Origin: Cepaea nemoralis | Lineage: Eukaryota; Mollusca; Gastropoda; Stylommatophora; Helicidae | Direction of reading: 5' to 3' | Assembly (NCBI GenBank): GCA_014155875.1 | Contig: JACEFZ010028144.1 | Span: 186,001-250,000 of the forward strand | DNA length: 64,000 nucleotides | Position numbers and translations under genes: made by a program | Notes under the pieces: generated by a model | The model's input: only the letters and a program-made list of their open reading frames with translations | Database searches by the model: none | Told to the model about the DNA's origin: nothing | Part shown: positions 20,883 through 32,839 of the stretch, one piece after another | Layout: every line of letters begins with the position of its first letter | Position numbering within the stretch: position 1 is the first letter of the stretch

Positions 20883-23800
20883 CAGGGGTGGGCAAACTTT
20901 TTGTGCATAGGGCCACGTTGACAAATGTAAAGCTATTGTGGGGCCGCATATATATTAAGTCCACTTTGGTTACAGCAACCTATCACGATAAGTAATTATG
21001 CATTATTTATAGGTTATTAAAAATAAGTATAAATAACTAATTATAGCAATTTTATTTTACTTATACACTTATACATTACATTTTACATTATGGACACAAA
21101 CCTTTGCTAATTTGTTAACCAGATGTTATAAATTTTTATTATAATATTTTAAATTATTATTTATCAATGGCTTTAATTTAGACACAAACCGACCACACTG
21201 TCACTACACTTGTTGATTTCTAATAAGATGTATGTAACTGCTTGCAATTTTTGACAATATTCTTGAAATCGGAGCAAGTTTACTTGTTGAAATTCGCATG
21301 ACAGCATGCAAGGTGCAGTCTGACAATAAAGACCTATTCTTAGATTTGTTGGTCTTCAAGCAAGAAAATGCTTGTTCGCAAATGTATGTTGATCCAAACA
21401 TTGATGAAAGTTTAGCTGCAAAGTTTTTCAATTTTGAAAATGATTCTTCTGATTACGATCCATAGTTGAGTTGATTTGAATTGAGATAAAAACCGACATC
21501 ACTGGACTCAGGAAATTCCCATACGTGCACCGTCCCCTCGTTCAACAGCCAGCGAAGAGTCATACTACTAATCGTTCCCACCGCTATCTGATTAAAAGTT
21601 CTCCTGGTCTTCCCTCTCAGTTTTGAGATTCTTCCAGAAACCCTGGTGATTCCCCGCAATCTCATTCTTTCCACATATGGGTTCTCAATCTGTTCCTCCG
21701 CCTTCTCCACCTGGCCCCACAAGCGCACGACCACCTCCCACTTGTCCGTAGGCAATCTACCACCAAGAGGTGTATTCCCTGCTAGCCTATCAGCCTGTTC
21801 ATTCCCCCGCACCCCCGCATGGCCAGGGCAAAATATCCATACAATTCTCATAATCTGTGACCTCTGAAGCGACGAGAGCCATTCCACACGAAACATTCCG
21901 TTCTCCACCTTACTAAGCATACTCTTTGAATCCGTAATGAATACAACGTGTGTTGCAGTAGTCTCCTCTAGCCACCGGAATGCTGCTGTTACTGCCTCCA
22001 CCTCCATTCTCATGCTGGAGGTCATAGTCTCATATGCCAGATTCTCCTTTTTCAAGACTCGTCCATTAGCCTTTGCAATAAAGCCCCAACCACTATTCTG
22101 TTTCTCACCACTGACCCATCGGTGTAGATGACTATGTCATCTTGATGTGTGTTACTTTGGATCATCTGTTGCACTTCAAACTCAGTGCGGCCCACTGCCC
22201 ATTCTCTGCACTCACGACCCAGTGTTATTATTACATTGTGCCAGTACCTCATATCTTCCAGAACTTCAACTCACTCTCTTTCACGATTGATGGTCTCTAG
22301 ATCACATACCTGACTTATAGAAAGTTCTGCCTGTGCCATCCATGACCTGCTTCGTCTTAGTCTATGACCGTTGACTATATCCATGGCTGCATGCAGCGGG
22401 TGATCCCTATCTGCAGCAACTCTCAGGTACCATTTGGCCTGAAGGGCCCTATGCCTATCCGTCACTATTGGTAGCGCCAGGATATGCCTCATGCATATAA
22501 TTGGTGTGTCCTATGTGCACCCCAGGATGGCATGGCAGCATTATGTATGCGCTCCAACCTTTCAAGCTGGCTCTTTGATACTGTCAGCAGTCCCAAATCA
22601 TACTCAATGATAGAAATTATTAACTACTGACATAGCCTTACAGCATCCTCTGATATACCCCGGTTGCTGCCATAGCCCTCAATACATTAAGTTCCCTACC
22701 AGCCTTCACCACCAAAGCCGCCATATGATCCTTAAAAGACAAACACCTATCAAAGGTGATACCCAAGTACTTAAATTTACCCTCTCGCCTAAAAGGGCAT
22801 GCATTCAACATAATACCTGGGACATCTGCCTTGACGATCCGGTTATCCAGGGAGTACCACACAACCGATGCTGTGTCTGGGTGTATAATGGCCCCTGCGT
22901 CCCTGCACCACTCCGCCACCCTGTCTACCGCCACCTGTAAGTCTTTCGCAATACTGGCCCTGTCTCTGCCCTGTTTGTACACCTGCACATCATCTGCAAA
23001 TGTCAAGATTCTACCCACACCTGGTGTCTCAATAGCTGCGATTTGCTGGTGTAGACATTAAAGAGCACTGGGGACAAGGCAAATCCCTGTGGTACATTCA
23101 GAAGTCCCTGAACCCATGCGCAGTGCAACCTTACGCTCATAAAGGACCGCCGCAACCCATCTAACAAGGCAAGGGCAGACCTCCATGTCTAACAGTGTGT
23201 GTATTAACCGATCATACTTGACCCTGTTATACGCATCCTCCATGTCAAGAGCTACGGCCACTGTCTCTTGTTTATCCTGGAAGCCCTCGTTGTCATCAAA
23301 TACAAAGGTTGCAGCATTGACCCAGACCGGTAACTCCCGGCAGGTAACTCCCGAGTCCTTGGGGAAGCAGATTACGACTTTCCAAATGTCGCTGGATCCT
23401 GTGTGCTACTATCTTCTCGAGGACTTTGACATACGTGTTTTGCAGGGTTATGATTCGGTATCAATTAAGTCTTGAGTGTTCTTACCTGGCCTAGGGAGTA
23501 GGACCAGGTATCTTTCCAGCCAATCGGGGGGTATTGCCGCCGTATTGATGCTTAGGTTGAAACAAAGAGCTGTCTCCTCCAAGTCCCCATCATTTATGTT
23601 ACTCGTATGGGAGTACCTCACCCCATTTGGACCTGGCGCTGTGTCTTTAGCCCGCTTCAGTACCCGTCTAATATCCTCTAATTTAACTTTAATCTCACAG
23701 TCCTCCTTCCTAGTGACACGTGACAAGGCTTCTCTGACGTTATCTCTAATAGCTCTATCTTGCTGATCCGTCTATTTTAAAAATCGTGCAAGAAAAGCCT

Positions 23801-24829
23801 CTCTTTTGTCCTTATCATTTGTCATAGGTCGGTTGTTATCATCCTAAATGGTACCATGTGTATCAGGCATCTCCTGAATCTTCATCTGCCTGTGCAGCCT
23901 CCATAATTTTCCCAATGTCACATCACCACCGACTTCATTGATAAACTGATCCCACTCAATACTTTTTGAATCTGCTGTCTGGAGTTTAACATCCTGCACC
24001 TTTACTTTTTTACATGCTTCAGCCTCCTCCAATTCTGTGTAAACTGAATTGGTTGTTCTCCGCACCCTCTGCCAATATCTTATGGCCGCCCACTTTTCTC
24101 TCCATTGAAATCCAGAAAACCATCTGATTTAAATTGTTCTTTCAGGTCATGATCTGCTTGTAAGTCAAGCAGCTCCAACTGTAAGTCCTCTGTGGCTGTA
24201 TCAGCTTCCGCACTAAAAGGGGATATAACAGAGTGTCTTATAGGGGAGTGTTGGCTGGTGTGCAACGAGAAGATTCTAATATTCAGCAACGCACGGGTGA
24301 GCACCCTGCTGGGGGTTAGCTAGGGAATGTCGTGCTGTGACGACGGGGTAGTGAACAGTTAGTTACCACAGTACCATCGGAGAGAGAGGTCGCAAGAGTT
24401 GTTTGGATGGCATCTGGAATGCGTGATGTGGCAGACCTCTATTTGTAACTTCATTATCATCAATTGTCCTGAGGATTGCCAGACTTGCATTTGTTATGAG
24501 AACTCTCCAATAAACTAGAAACTCAAAGATGATGGAGTTGGATTGTCTGTTGATGCATTCGGCCTGAATGTCTTTGCATCCTGCACTGCTATAGGGAACT
24601 GAGAATATTTTAGCATTACATTGCGAAGGTCAAGGACTGTTTATAAAAATAGAAAATTAGAAATAAATTTTATCCAAAATGTTAAAACAATCATAACAGT
24701 ACATGAAATTCTGTAAAATTCAACAAAATAATTTAACAACGAGTAAACATTTTTATTTCTAAATGCCCTCGAGGGCCGCATAATATCAGTTGCCGGGCCT
24801 CACGCGGGCCGCAGGTTTGCCCACCCCTG
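20883..24829 (-). mobile_element. hAT transposon remnant (3.9 kb) interrupted by a LINE
   Basis: Ends CAGGGGTGGGCAAACTTT and GCAGGTTTGCCCACCCCTG are inverted repeats. Flanking octamers TTCTAGGT (20,875-20,882) and GTCTAAGT (24,830-24,837) agree at six of eight positions. On the minus strand a transposase is recognisable in two pieces. One, at about 24,200-24,110, has LELLDLQADHDLKEQFKSDG. The other, at 21,431-21,204, has KLKNFAAKLSSMFGSTYICE, QAFSCLKTNKSKNRS and VMRIS. The second is the hAT C-terminal dimerisation region of the GTF2IRD2/SCAND3-like type. The catalytic N-terminal part is missing or unrecognisable. The LINE at 21,466-24,105 lies between the two pieces. Confidence 0.82.
21466..24105 (-). 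mobile_element. RNase H-family LINE, copy R2 (RT and RNase H present)
   Basis: Minus strand order: the linker KWAAIRYWQRVRRTTNS; RT with AKDTAPGPNGVRYSH (near 23,620), a palm piece, and ILTFADDVQVY (near 22,990); the thumb KYLGITFDRCLSFKDH; and RNase H. The RNase H has DIVIYTDGSVV (near 22,130), FITDSKSMLSK and CPGHAGVRGNEQADRLAG (near 21,800). The C-terminal SMTLRWLLNEG and the tail (TCAAC)n follow. It is 5'-truncated within the endonuclease-RT linker. Stops and frameshifts split it into at least seven frames, so it is dead. Inserted into a hAT element; a target duplication was not resolved. Confidence 0.87.
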
Positions 24830-24955
24830 GTCTAAGTGTTTTTTTTTTTTCATGTAATACCATGGAAATGTGCTGTTTGTGAAGATAATAAAAGAATCGT
24901 CATCATCATTATGCAGAATGTTCTTTTAAAGGGGGTTTACAGTTGAAAGTTTCAT

Positions 24956-25072
<117 letters not shown>

Positions 25073-25149
25073 TGACTCAGTCTCTTAAGACAGATCGACC
25101 TGCCGAAAGCGTCAGAGTACGAACTCCAGCTACATTTATTTGGAGGTCA

Positions 25150-25441
25150 GCAAAGCCGAATGGATAAGAACGCGCGTTCTTAAACATCTGGTGTGCTGAT
25201 AGCGAGGTTCAACCCCTACTTGGACAAAAAATGTTGACTTCTCGTTATTTACTTAGGGACGTAAATTACAAGTACCTCTGAAGTTGGAGTGGGTTCGCCT
25301 GATGGTGAGGGACACTGGTAATAGCTTAATGGCGAGAATAAGTGGTAATGGGGAAAGCTAATCCACACGCAAAATTCAGTCCAGTGCTACTAGAAGTAGT
25401 GTATGGACTACGCTTGAGTTCAAAGCGAGCGAGCGTAAAAT
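25150..25441 (+). mobile_element. SINE family C copy (longest)
   Basis: GCCGAATGGATAAGAACGCG head (tRNA-like) and GCGAGGTTCAACCCCTACTT as a B-box-like region. The blocks AAATTACAAGTACCTCTGAA, GGGTTCGCCTGATGGTG, CAGTCCAGTGCTACTAGAAG and TTGAGTTCAAAGCGAGCG follow, with an A-rich tail. Best reference for the family in the window. Confidence 0.75.
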
Positions 25442-25554
25442 AAAAATAAATAAATAAAATAAAATAAAAGGATTTACGCCATGTGTCAAGCTAGAGCGAT
25501 GTACAACGTATAATATTCCATTATAGGTCGCTACGTAACGCCATTTTATATAAC

Positions 25555-26215
25555 GTAAAACAGAAGACACAGGTTGTGGCTGCTAATGTGAAGAAGGAAA
25601 TACCATAATGTAATAATGTAATATACAAGTGAATGGAAATATTCGTAAACAAGTGAATCAGTACAATTATCTCGTAAAAGTTATAACATCTGATGGGAGA
25701 TGCCTTGAAGAGATTAGAACAAGAAACGCCATGACAAAGGTAGCCTTTTGCAAGATGGAACACACAATGACCTATAAAAATAATGTTGAGGTGCTACATA
25801 GAACCTGTACTTTTGTATGGATGTGAAGCGAGGACACTGAGCAGACAAGCTGAAAAACTTCTGATGGCTGTAGAAATGTGGTTTCTGAGGAAAATGCAAA
25901 GAATTCCATGGACAGACAGAAAAACCAATGACCAAGTCCTACAAGAATCAAATGAAAACAGTAAACTGATTAGAGAAATTAGGTGTTATGGGCACGTTAT
26001 GAGAAGAAATGAATTGGAGAACTTGGTGACAACTGGCAAAATTGAGGGGAAGCGATCAATGGGAAGGCAGAGAAGTAAATATCTGGATGGCTCGGCCAAG
26101 TAGTATTGTCGAGATAAGAACACCGAGCTATTCAATGACTATTATGGGATCGCGAAACTTGACTGCCTACGCCTAACGGCATGGTACATATTTATGATGA
26201 AAACAGTAAAAAAAA
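25555..26215 (+). mobile_element. RTE-like LINE 3' fragment
   Basis: With frame changes: NIQVNGNIRKQVNQYNYL, TSDGRCLEEIRTRNAM, YGCEARTLSRQAEKLLMAVE, MWFLRKMQRIPWTDRKTND, GHVMRRNELENLVTTGKIEG and KRSMGRQRSKYLDG. These are the RT thumb and C-terminal part of the RTE family also seen at 33,255, 46-49 kb and 55.2 kb. Stops make it inactive. Confidence 0.85.
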
Positions 26216-28624
26216 AAACAAACTTAACAACCTTTTTCCCGTGTTCTATTGGGTAAATGGTACTGTCCCCATATATTTAGACCACCCAGCCCTCGTTGGG
26301 TATAGTATTCAATGTCATGCCAATCGCCCTTATTTCCGAGAATATTTCTTGGTACCCAATTTAGACTGGGTCAACACGCCAGCTCCTCCATTTCGAACAG
26401 CATTTTGTGCTGACCCATCTGTGTAGACTCGGATCCAGAGGTCATGTGGGTATTCGTCATCAAGGAGGCTGAGAGTGGCTGTTCTGCGCTGTACACTTTT
26501 CTGTTCTTCCTTGTCAAATATTCCTCTCACTTTTGTCTGGAATTGTAGAGACAGTCTATGTTCATCTTTCCATGGAGTTCGCTCTGGAATAGTTGTTAGG
26601 GGGATACCAACAGTGGGCAGATCGGTGGTTTCTCGGTAGAGTCATTTGGCCTGGTGGATAAAACTACTTCTTTTCAACCGCCCCATAGCTAAGTTTTCAA
26701 ATTGCTTCTTCATAGGGTGGCCTGGCAAGCTGAAGAACTTTTCTGCCTATATTAGTGTTTTCATATCTCTGCGCTCTCTCAATGCTTGTGTCGTCCCAAG
26801 TTTCTCCATTGCTACTATAGGAGTTCATCTCATCCCTCCTGTGGTGACTCTAAGTGCTTGATTTTGCACCTTGTCCAGCTCTTGTAGTGTGGTTTTTTTA
26901 TGCTGAACACCATGCACTTGACCCGTATTCCAGATGTGGTCGTATTCTCTGTTGATAAACTTTGCTAAGTATTTTCCCACTGGCTCCCCATGTGGTTCCA
27001 CTTAGCTTTCTCAGGATGGCTATTTTCATTCTGGCTTTTGCTACTGCTGTTTTGGTGTGTTTTTTCCATGTCAGCCTGTCATCAAATGTTACTCCATGGT
27101 ATGTTGGTTCATTATCTTCTTTTAGGGATGTTCCATTTATCTAGATGATCCCTGCCTTTTGTTTCGGAGAGAGGGTAAATAGAATGGTGATGCACTTGTC
27201 AGTGTCTATGTTCGCACACCATCTATCAGCCCATGCAACAAATGTACCTACAGCACAATGTAGCTATCTGGTGGCCACTGATGCATGTTCATTTGTGCTC
27301 CACAGAACGAACCAGGTCATCAGCGTACAATGCCGCATTAATTCCATACGATAGATTAGCAACAAGATCATTGGTGAAGATTAGAAAAAGTGTGGGGGAC
27401 AAGACTCCGCCCTGGGGAACACCGTGACGCAGTAGTACTTTCTTGCTCATTAGTCCGTCTATCTGTACTCGGGCTCTTCTGTTGTGCAAGTATGCTTTCA
27501 CCCATTTGTACATTCTTCCATTTACTTTGCAATTTCTCAGTTTCTTCATCAGACCTTCTTTCAAGACTCTGTCAAAGGCTTTCTTCAGATCTATCCATAC
27601 TGCAAGCACCAGCATCTTCTCTTGGAATGCATCCTCAACTTCCTGAGAGAGGTAGCTGTCTGATCTTCCGTAGAGTAGTACTGCCTAAAGCCAGCCTGTT
27701 GTGGTACAAGGATGTTTTCTCTTTCAATGTACCACTGTAGTCAGTGATTGATGACGCGCTCCATTGTTTTGCAGAGTCAGCTGGTGAGGTTAACTGGTCT
27801 GTAGCTGGAGACAATGGAACTATCTTTCCCTGATTTTAGGAGGGGTATCATGATTGCTTCTCTCCAGACTTGTGGAACACTCACTGCCTAAGGTCCAGGT
27901 GTTATTGAAGATCTGCAACAGCTTTGCTTTGGCCTCGATTCCTAGGTTCCTGATAATTTAATTGGAGATACCATTAGTTCCTTGTGACTTTCTCATTTTC
28001 AGTTTTGATATAGCTAACTCCAGTTAATTGATTGTGATAGGTGCCTCCATAAACCTCATGTGGTATGTCATTCTATCCTGTATGTTGCCTTTCTCTCGAA
28101 TCTCTTGTTGTTTCTCTGGACTAATTTCGATATTGTTATCTTGTGCGAATGAGTCCGCAAAATGGTCAGCTGCTTGCTTTCCTTTTAAGATGTTTCCGTC
28201 TTTATGTAGTGCAATTTTTGAGTTTCTCCCTGTGCCCTCATTGTTAAGTTGTTTTATTAGTTTCCACAACTTCCTTGTGTCTCTTTCAAAGTTCAGTTTT
28301 CTCATGCCAGCTTTTCCGTCTAGCCTGCAGCTGGGTCCTTTGAAATGTGGCTTTTGTGTGCTGGTTTTTATTAGTGTGCTATTGTCTGGGGTTGGCCTCT
28401 ACTTGCCTTCTATACACTACCACATCATTATGCAAATGTTCCAGTTCACTACTCCAGTAAGGTGTATAATGTTTACGGGCTCCTCTTGGTACTGTTTCTT
28501 GTGCTACCTGTAGTATGCATTTCCCAAACTCTTCAACTACTTTATTTACGTCCTTCTCAGAGTTCTAACCAGTACGCTCGTGCGATGCTTATACATTGCC
28601 CAGTCTGCTTTATTGTAGTTCCAC

Positions 28625-28626
<2 letters not shown>

Positions 28627-28716
<90 letters not shown>
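28627..28716. repeat. (GA)n microsatellite inside a LINE
   Basis: An uninterrupted 90-bp GA run between the endonuclease C-terminus and the linker of the LINE. Recognisable coding on both sides shows that it expanded within the element. Confidence 0.93.
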
Positions 28717-28718
<2 letters not shown>

Positions 28719-29360
28719 CTGCCTTAAGTTACAAGCTAATGAGCTACAGTTAGAATGACTGGCCGATGGTCACTGCTACCTAACTGTTTCCCAACAATTC
28801 GTTTAATGTTTCACTCCAGGTTTGGTGAATGAAAAGCCATGTCAGGTGTAGTTGTGGTTTGCCATAATCTCAAGTAGAAGGTATTGTCACGAAAATAAAC
28901 TTGATGTTCGATCAATGACAACCAAGACCCGACATTAGTCTGCAAAAACAAGCAACCCTTTGATGTTGTATGGAATGAGAAAAATACGTCGCGTCAATCT
29001 GTCTGCCTACGGTCGGCATTTCTGTATGATGTGGATTGTTCGAGAAACAAATACGTCGCGTTACAATGTCTACACCGGTCGGCATTTTGTTAACAAATTG
29101 TTGCTCGAGACGAACAACGGCGTCATCTGTCTGCAAGGCGGGAGACGGCTTTTGAAGTGTTAGACGGAATGTCTGACTAGAAGTCGGATGGAATCTGTGA
29201 TGTGGGGAGAAGGTCTCTGGCTCACAGACAACCAGGATCTTTGTTGTATGAGACAAAGAATTCCCCAGATGAAAGTGACCTGGACGGCGGATTGATTCCA
29301 GTCAGTCGAAAACAGGCGGAGAAAACCAGACTCTGGACTGATTGGCGTCTAGACTTGTTG

Positions 29361-29390
29361 GTGACGTCACTCCAGCCCAATATAAAAAGC
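29361..29390 (+). promoter_or_regulatory. LTR core promoter: CRE palindrome plus TATA box
   Basis: GTGACGTCAC, a perfect 8-bp CRE palindrome with matching flanks, lies 11 bp upstream of TATAAAAAGC. Position about 480-500 bp into the LTR suits a U3 region. Copy 1 has a weaker equivalent (CATAAATAA). Activity is inferred from the sequence only. Confidence 0.6.
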
Positions 29391-29613
29391 GTTGCGGTAA
29401 ACAAGTGGAGTTATCTCGATCAAGATTTCTGAAGTGGGAAAGATCGGTGCAGTTTTCCGAGATGTGCTCAATGAAAGAAACTAGGGTGTCAAATGGTTGA
29501 TATTTATCGGCGGACATAGATCCAGTCTGTGATTGCCTAGTTTCGATTAGCAACCGGAATAGGCATATGGTAGGCTATTAATCATATCTAACTTAGAGTA
29601 TGATTAGGAATAG

Positions 29614-29740
29614 AGTACAGTACTGTGCGGTGATATAATGTATTATAGGTGCGGTGATATAATGTATTATAGGTGTGGTGATATAATGTATTATGATTAG
29701 TGATAGAATGTTCTATAAGTGCGGTGCTAGAAAGTATCAT
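29614..29740. repeat. 24-bp tandem repeat inside the solo LTR
   Basis: Three good copies of GTGCGGTGATATAATGTATT plus ATAG, followed by two diverged copies (GTGATAGAATGTTCTATAA, GTGCTAGAAAGTATCATAG). Located in the presumed transcribed part, about 240 bp after the TATA box. Confidence 0.85.
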
Positions 29741-31434
29741 AGGAGCGTCGGCACTAGTATCCTATTGTGTGGCTTCAACTAGCTTGAGTTGATATATCAT
29801 TTTACTCAGGGAGTCGAGGACAATGTAGTGGGGTAATAATTAGAGAGATTAAGGGTGGTTGAGAGTGAGGAGATGAATGTGAAATGGTAGGATCTTCCAG
29901 TAGGGCATCTGCTGGGTTTCTACCCGTTCCTTTATTCTTTCCTGGTGTTGCCATGTCTCAGATCATATGATGAGTTATTTGGCCGTATGACAGAGATTGG
30001 ATCTCTGTTATAGATCTGAGTGCTGCTATTGGCCTACACTCACCTAATTCCGGCCAGGACTGAATTGCCCTCACCATAGTATTCTCTATTCTACAGGTTT
30101 CATTTACATGTCCACGTATGTGTGTTATGATTTTCAACAGTGAAGCTAACACATTTTAAAAGATGATGGCTCAGAATTTGAAGACAGAAGTTGCTGAGAG
30201 GCCGCTACATTGGGCTTATACCCAAGTTGGTTTTCGGGAACCTGGCTTCTGCTGAGCAGGACATGCTGATGAGATTTATGTTTAGCAAGTGATAGTTGTA
30301 TCACTGAACAGTCAGAACATTGTAGATATGATTTCCCCAGTAACAGTGACAATAGGGTTAGAATTTTCTGATTAACAATCAGTTAAATAACAGAGGAAAT
30401 TCATAGTGTGAAGCAGATTGAAGACTCTCATTAGACAGTGTTTGTCATGGGTGTCCCAGCATCCTAGTGGTTCAAGAGACAACGGAGGAAGTCTTCACGT
30501 GACCGGAGGAGCATCACCTTGGTGAGGTTGCTTGTCTGGAATACATGGTGCTAGTGTGTTCTCAGCACAGTGATGAGAATGACTATACTCCTGAACATTG
30601 ATCTGAGTCTATATACACTTTAGAGTACACGTCACACATTCTACACTTTATACGCACACACACTTCTCCTACATATACTCTTTGCTTTAATAAATTTCTT
30701 GTTTTTTTATTTGGTGAAGCTAGAGTTGTCAAGTATGTTATGTTGGGGAAGAATGAGAGGGGCATGATCCAGGGGTGAGTAAGAGTGAGAAGAAGGTGTC
30801 TTCAGATTGAGGGAGTGTTGTGGACGGAGTCTGCTGGATATCTCCAGGATAGAGATATTGAATTAAAACAAATGTGGGTGTTGATTCCCCTCACTCCAGG
30901 GACGACACTAAAGTGGTAAAGAAGAACAACTAACTACTACGACATTCATTCTTTCCACACACGACAGGTATGTTGGTCAGACGGCTTGTTAATCAAGATG
31001 AACCTATACTCATTCTGCCAGTCTTCCAGTCTCTCTCCTCTCTGGTCCATGTGATCATAGCCCCAGCGAAAGGGTGGGATACTGATCCTTGTCAAAAATA
31101 ACACCACTGCTTCCCAAATTGAAGTTTACATGGAAGGGGCTGAGTATCAGACACTTAAACTTAAGACAGGCAAACATACTTTCACCTGATCAATTACTAC
31201 TGTCCAAATGACCCCCCCCCCACAGACACTGGACACACTACCATTTAAAGAAAAAAAATGTGTGTCAATAGTGACCCTATGAAACTAAAGTTCGTTTGTT
31301 CATTCTCTCTATTTCATTCTCTACTCCGTGTGTTTTAAGTCTCACTCTATTTCTTCTGATTCTGAGTTCACCCGGTGGACGCGCCTAGTAGTAGAACGGA
31401 TCTGTACTTATTATTCAAAAACTACTCACAAGTG

Positions 31435-31660
31435 GTTGAACATGAAGCAGTAATCAAACTACTGGAACAATTAAACATTTATGGCAAAGTTCTTCGAATA
31501 ATACAGAGCATACATTGGAAGAAACAGCAAGCTGCTATGCGAATCAACAACCATGTTGGAACAATTAAGTGCATAAAGAAGGGTGTCAGATAAAGATGTG
31601 TACTGAATCCTGATGTATTTTCATTATACACATTGCATACACTAGGATGTTAAACAAAAA
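31435..31660 (+). mobile_element. RTE-like LINE RT fragment
   Basis: LLEQLNIYGKVLRIIQSIHW, KKQQAAMRINNHVGTIKC and CVLNPDVFSLYT correspond to the RT palm just before YADD in the RTE family at 46-49 kb (LQTDGKDIKLIKK..., VMSPDLFSLYS). It lies 75 bp beyond the stop codon of exon 2a, on the opposite strand, in what would be its 3' UTR. Confidence 0.75.
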
Positions 31661-31733
31661 CAATATACAATCATTTACTGTATCCCAGTAAAACATGACC
31701 ACTGATCTACGAACTAAACAACGTATAGTAGTA

Positions 31734-32476
31734 TCATTTGAATGGATCACTTTTATAAAATCGGTTCTTTTCTAACAGCTCCAATGCTTGCACTTTGATC
31801 TTACTACTGGAAAATATATACACAAAGAAATTGCTTGTATGGCCAAAACACATCAGAATGTGTACAATGGCAACACCCAGCATATATCGCTCAAATCCGA
31901 CTGATGTCTCATTATAAAACCAGGGAGTTATTATGTAATAACAGCAACTCGGGATATTTAGAACTATAAATGTCAGTGTTGTAATGATTAGGAACAGCTT
32001 CATCCGATTCTGCGGTTCAATCACATGTTGGACAGTTGACTCGCGTTCTGGCGGCAGAATGTCTTTCTGGACGTCGCAGTACATCTGTTTTTCTTCCGAC
32101 TCCAGGGAGACTTCACAACTGGACGCTCGTGAACGGTAACTCATCGGCATAGATTCAGTTACGGCCTCCAACAAAGTCTCATAGGCTCGCGTGGCGCGCC
32201 GCAGATGCAGTCTCTCATATTTCAGCTTCAGTAGTAAATCTTCTCTACTTTGAGGACTATCGAATATCCCTTGGTCGTCGTTTACCCTTGGTAAATCGAT
32301 GGAAATGTCCGGAGATACGTCGCTTTTGCGGAAGCTCCCGAACAGCGTCCTGTAATCAGGCATGTTTCTTGTGACACTGGATATGATAAGTGATGACCTT
32401 CCTAGCACACCTGTAAATGTCGTCCTGCCCTTATCTGATGTTTCCAATGAGCGTTTAATTGCTGAAATGTTTTCGC
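31734..32476 (-). CDS. Class A GPCR terminal exon 2a (ICL3-TM6-TM7-tail)
   Basis: Follows a strong acceptor on the minus strand, TTTTTCGTTTGTGCAATTTCACAG in two runs of 20 or fewer (TTTTTCGTTTGTGCAATTTC then ACAG). It begins in phase 1 (GC GAA AAC) and is open for 246 codons to TGA. Residues 1-160 are hydrophilic loop 3 with several Ser/Thr-rich stretches and the motif RLHLRRATRAYETLLEA. TM6 is about 163-190 (KLFLIITTLTFIVLNIPSCC) and TM7 about 203-228 (VAIVHILMCFGHTSNFFVY), then a short tail SSSKIKVQALELLEKNRF ending SDPFK. NPxxY is NFFVY and CWxP is LNIP, both seen in divergent peptide-receptor-like class A GPCRs. Joins the TM5 exon (56,444) in frame across a 24-kb intron. Paralogous to exon 2b. 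Ligand and coupling cannot be read from sequence. Confidence 0.82.
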
Positions 32477-32504
32477 CTGTGAAATTGCACAAACGAAAAA
32501 TAGA

Positions 32505-32815
32505 AAATATGCGAATATATTGGTGTGTCAGTTTAAACTCTTATTTTTGTTAATGGTATGGCGTCTAAATTGGTGAATATTTCAGAAATACCCATCAAGC
32601 ACCTCAGATGACAACTGACATTGTGAAATAAATAGTCAAAGACCCCTGTCCACGCCTTATGGTGAAATGGGAATATGACGCTAACCCCACATTTTTTTAT
32701 ACCACTCGAGACTCATTGTGGGTGCTGTGGTTTATATCACATCGGGCGCCTTTGCTTCGCATGTGCCAATATTCCCAGAATATTCCCTATTAGAGATGTT
32801 AGTCTGAGTCGCCCA
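32505..32815 (+). repeat. Inverted duplication, copy 1 (next to the exon 2a acceptor)
   Basis: About 310 bp that match the reverse complement of 41,990-42,300: ATTGGTGTGTCAGTTTAAAC, TGGTGAATATTTC, AAATAGTCAAAGACCC, TTGTGGGTG, ATCACATCGGGCGCC and others, with moderate divergence. It begins about 29 bp upstream of the exon 2a splice acceptor, so one end is intron sequence of the receptor gene. No transposon termini were found. Confidence 0.8.
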
Positions 32816-32839
32816 GGTCAATTTTATATATATAAAAAT

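Larger units (their letters stand above)
28885..30966 (+). mobile_element. Giant solo LTR, copy 2 (about 2.1 kb)
   Basis: Starts TGTCACGAAAATAAACTTG and ends CCACACACGACA. Perfect 5-bp duplications GGTAT lie at 28,880-28,884 and 30,967-30,971. It splits a LINE endonuclease domain that reads through once the insert is removed. It shares terminal and internal blocks with copy 1 (3,780-5,997, opposite strand): CACTCCAGGGACGACACT, ATCTTCCAGTAGG and CCTGAACATTGATCTGAG, among others. It carries a CRE plus TATA box about 480-500 bp in and an AATAAA at 30,690. There is no protein-coding interior. Confidence 0.87.
26270..31240 (-). mobile_element. RNase H-encoding LINE (second family), split by a solo LTR
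   Basis: Minus strand order: endonuclease (RGERLEDWQNEYRFILINKP at about 31,040; TTTPDMAFHSPNLE and GSSDHRPVILTV at about 28,850-28,740); a (CT)n expansion; the linker NYNKADWAMYKHR; the piece NFERDTRKLWKLIKQLNNEG; RT with WIDLKKAFDRVLKEGL, GVPQGGVLSPTLFLIFTNDL and AALYADDLV (27,320); and RNase H with IRVYTDGSAQNAV (near 26,430). Bases 28,885-30,966 are a later solo LTR. Removing it and one GGTAT copy restores a continuous endonuclease reading. 5' and 3' ends are approximate, and stops are present. Confidence 0.87.
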
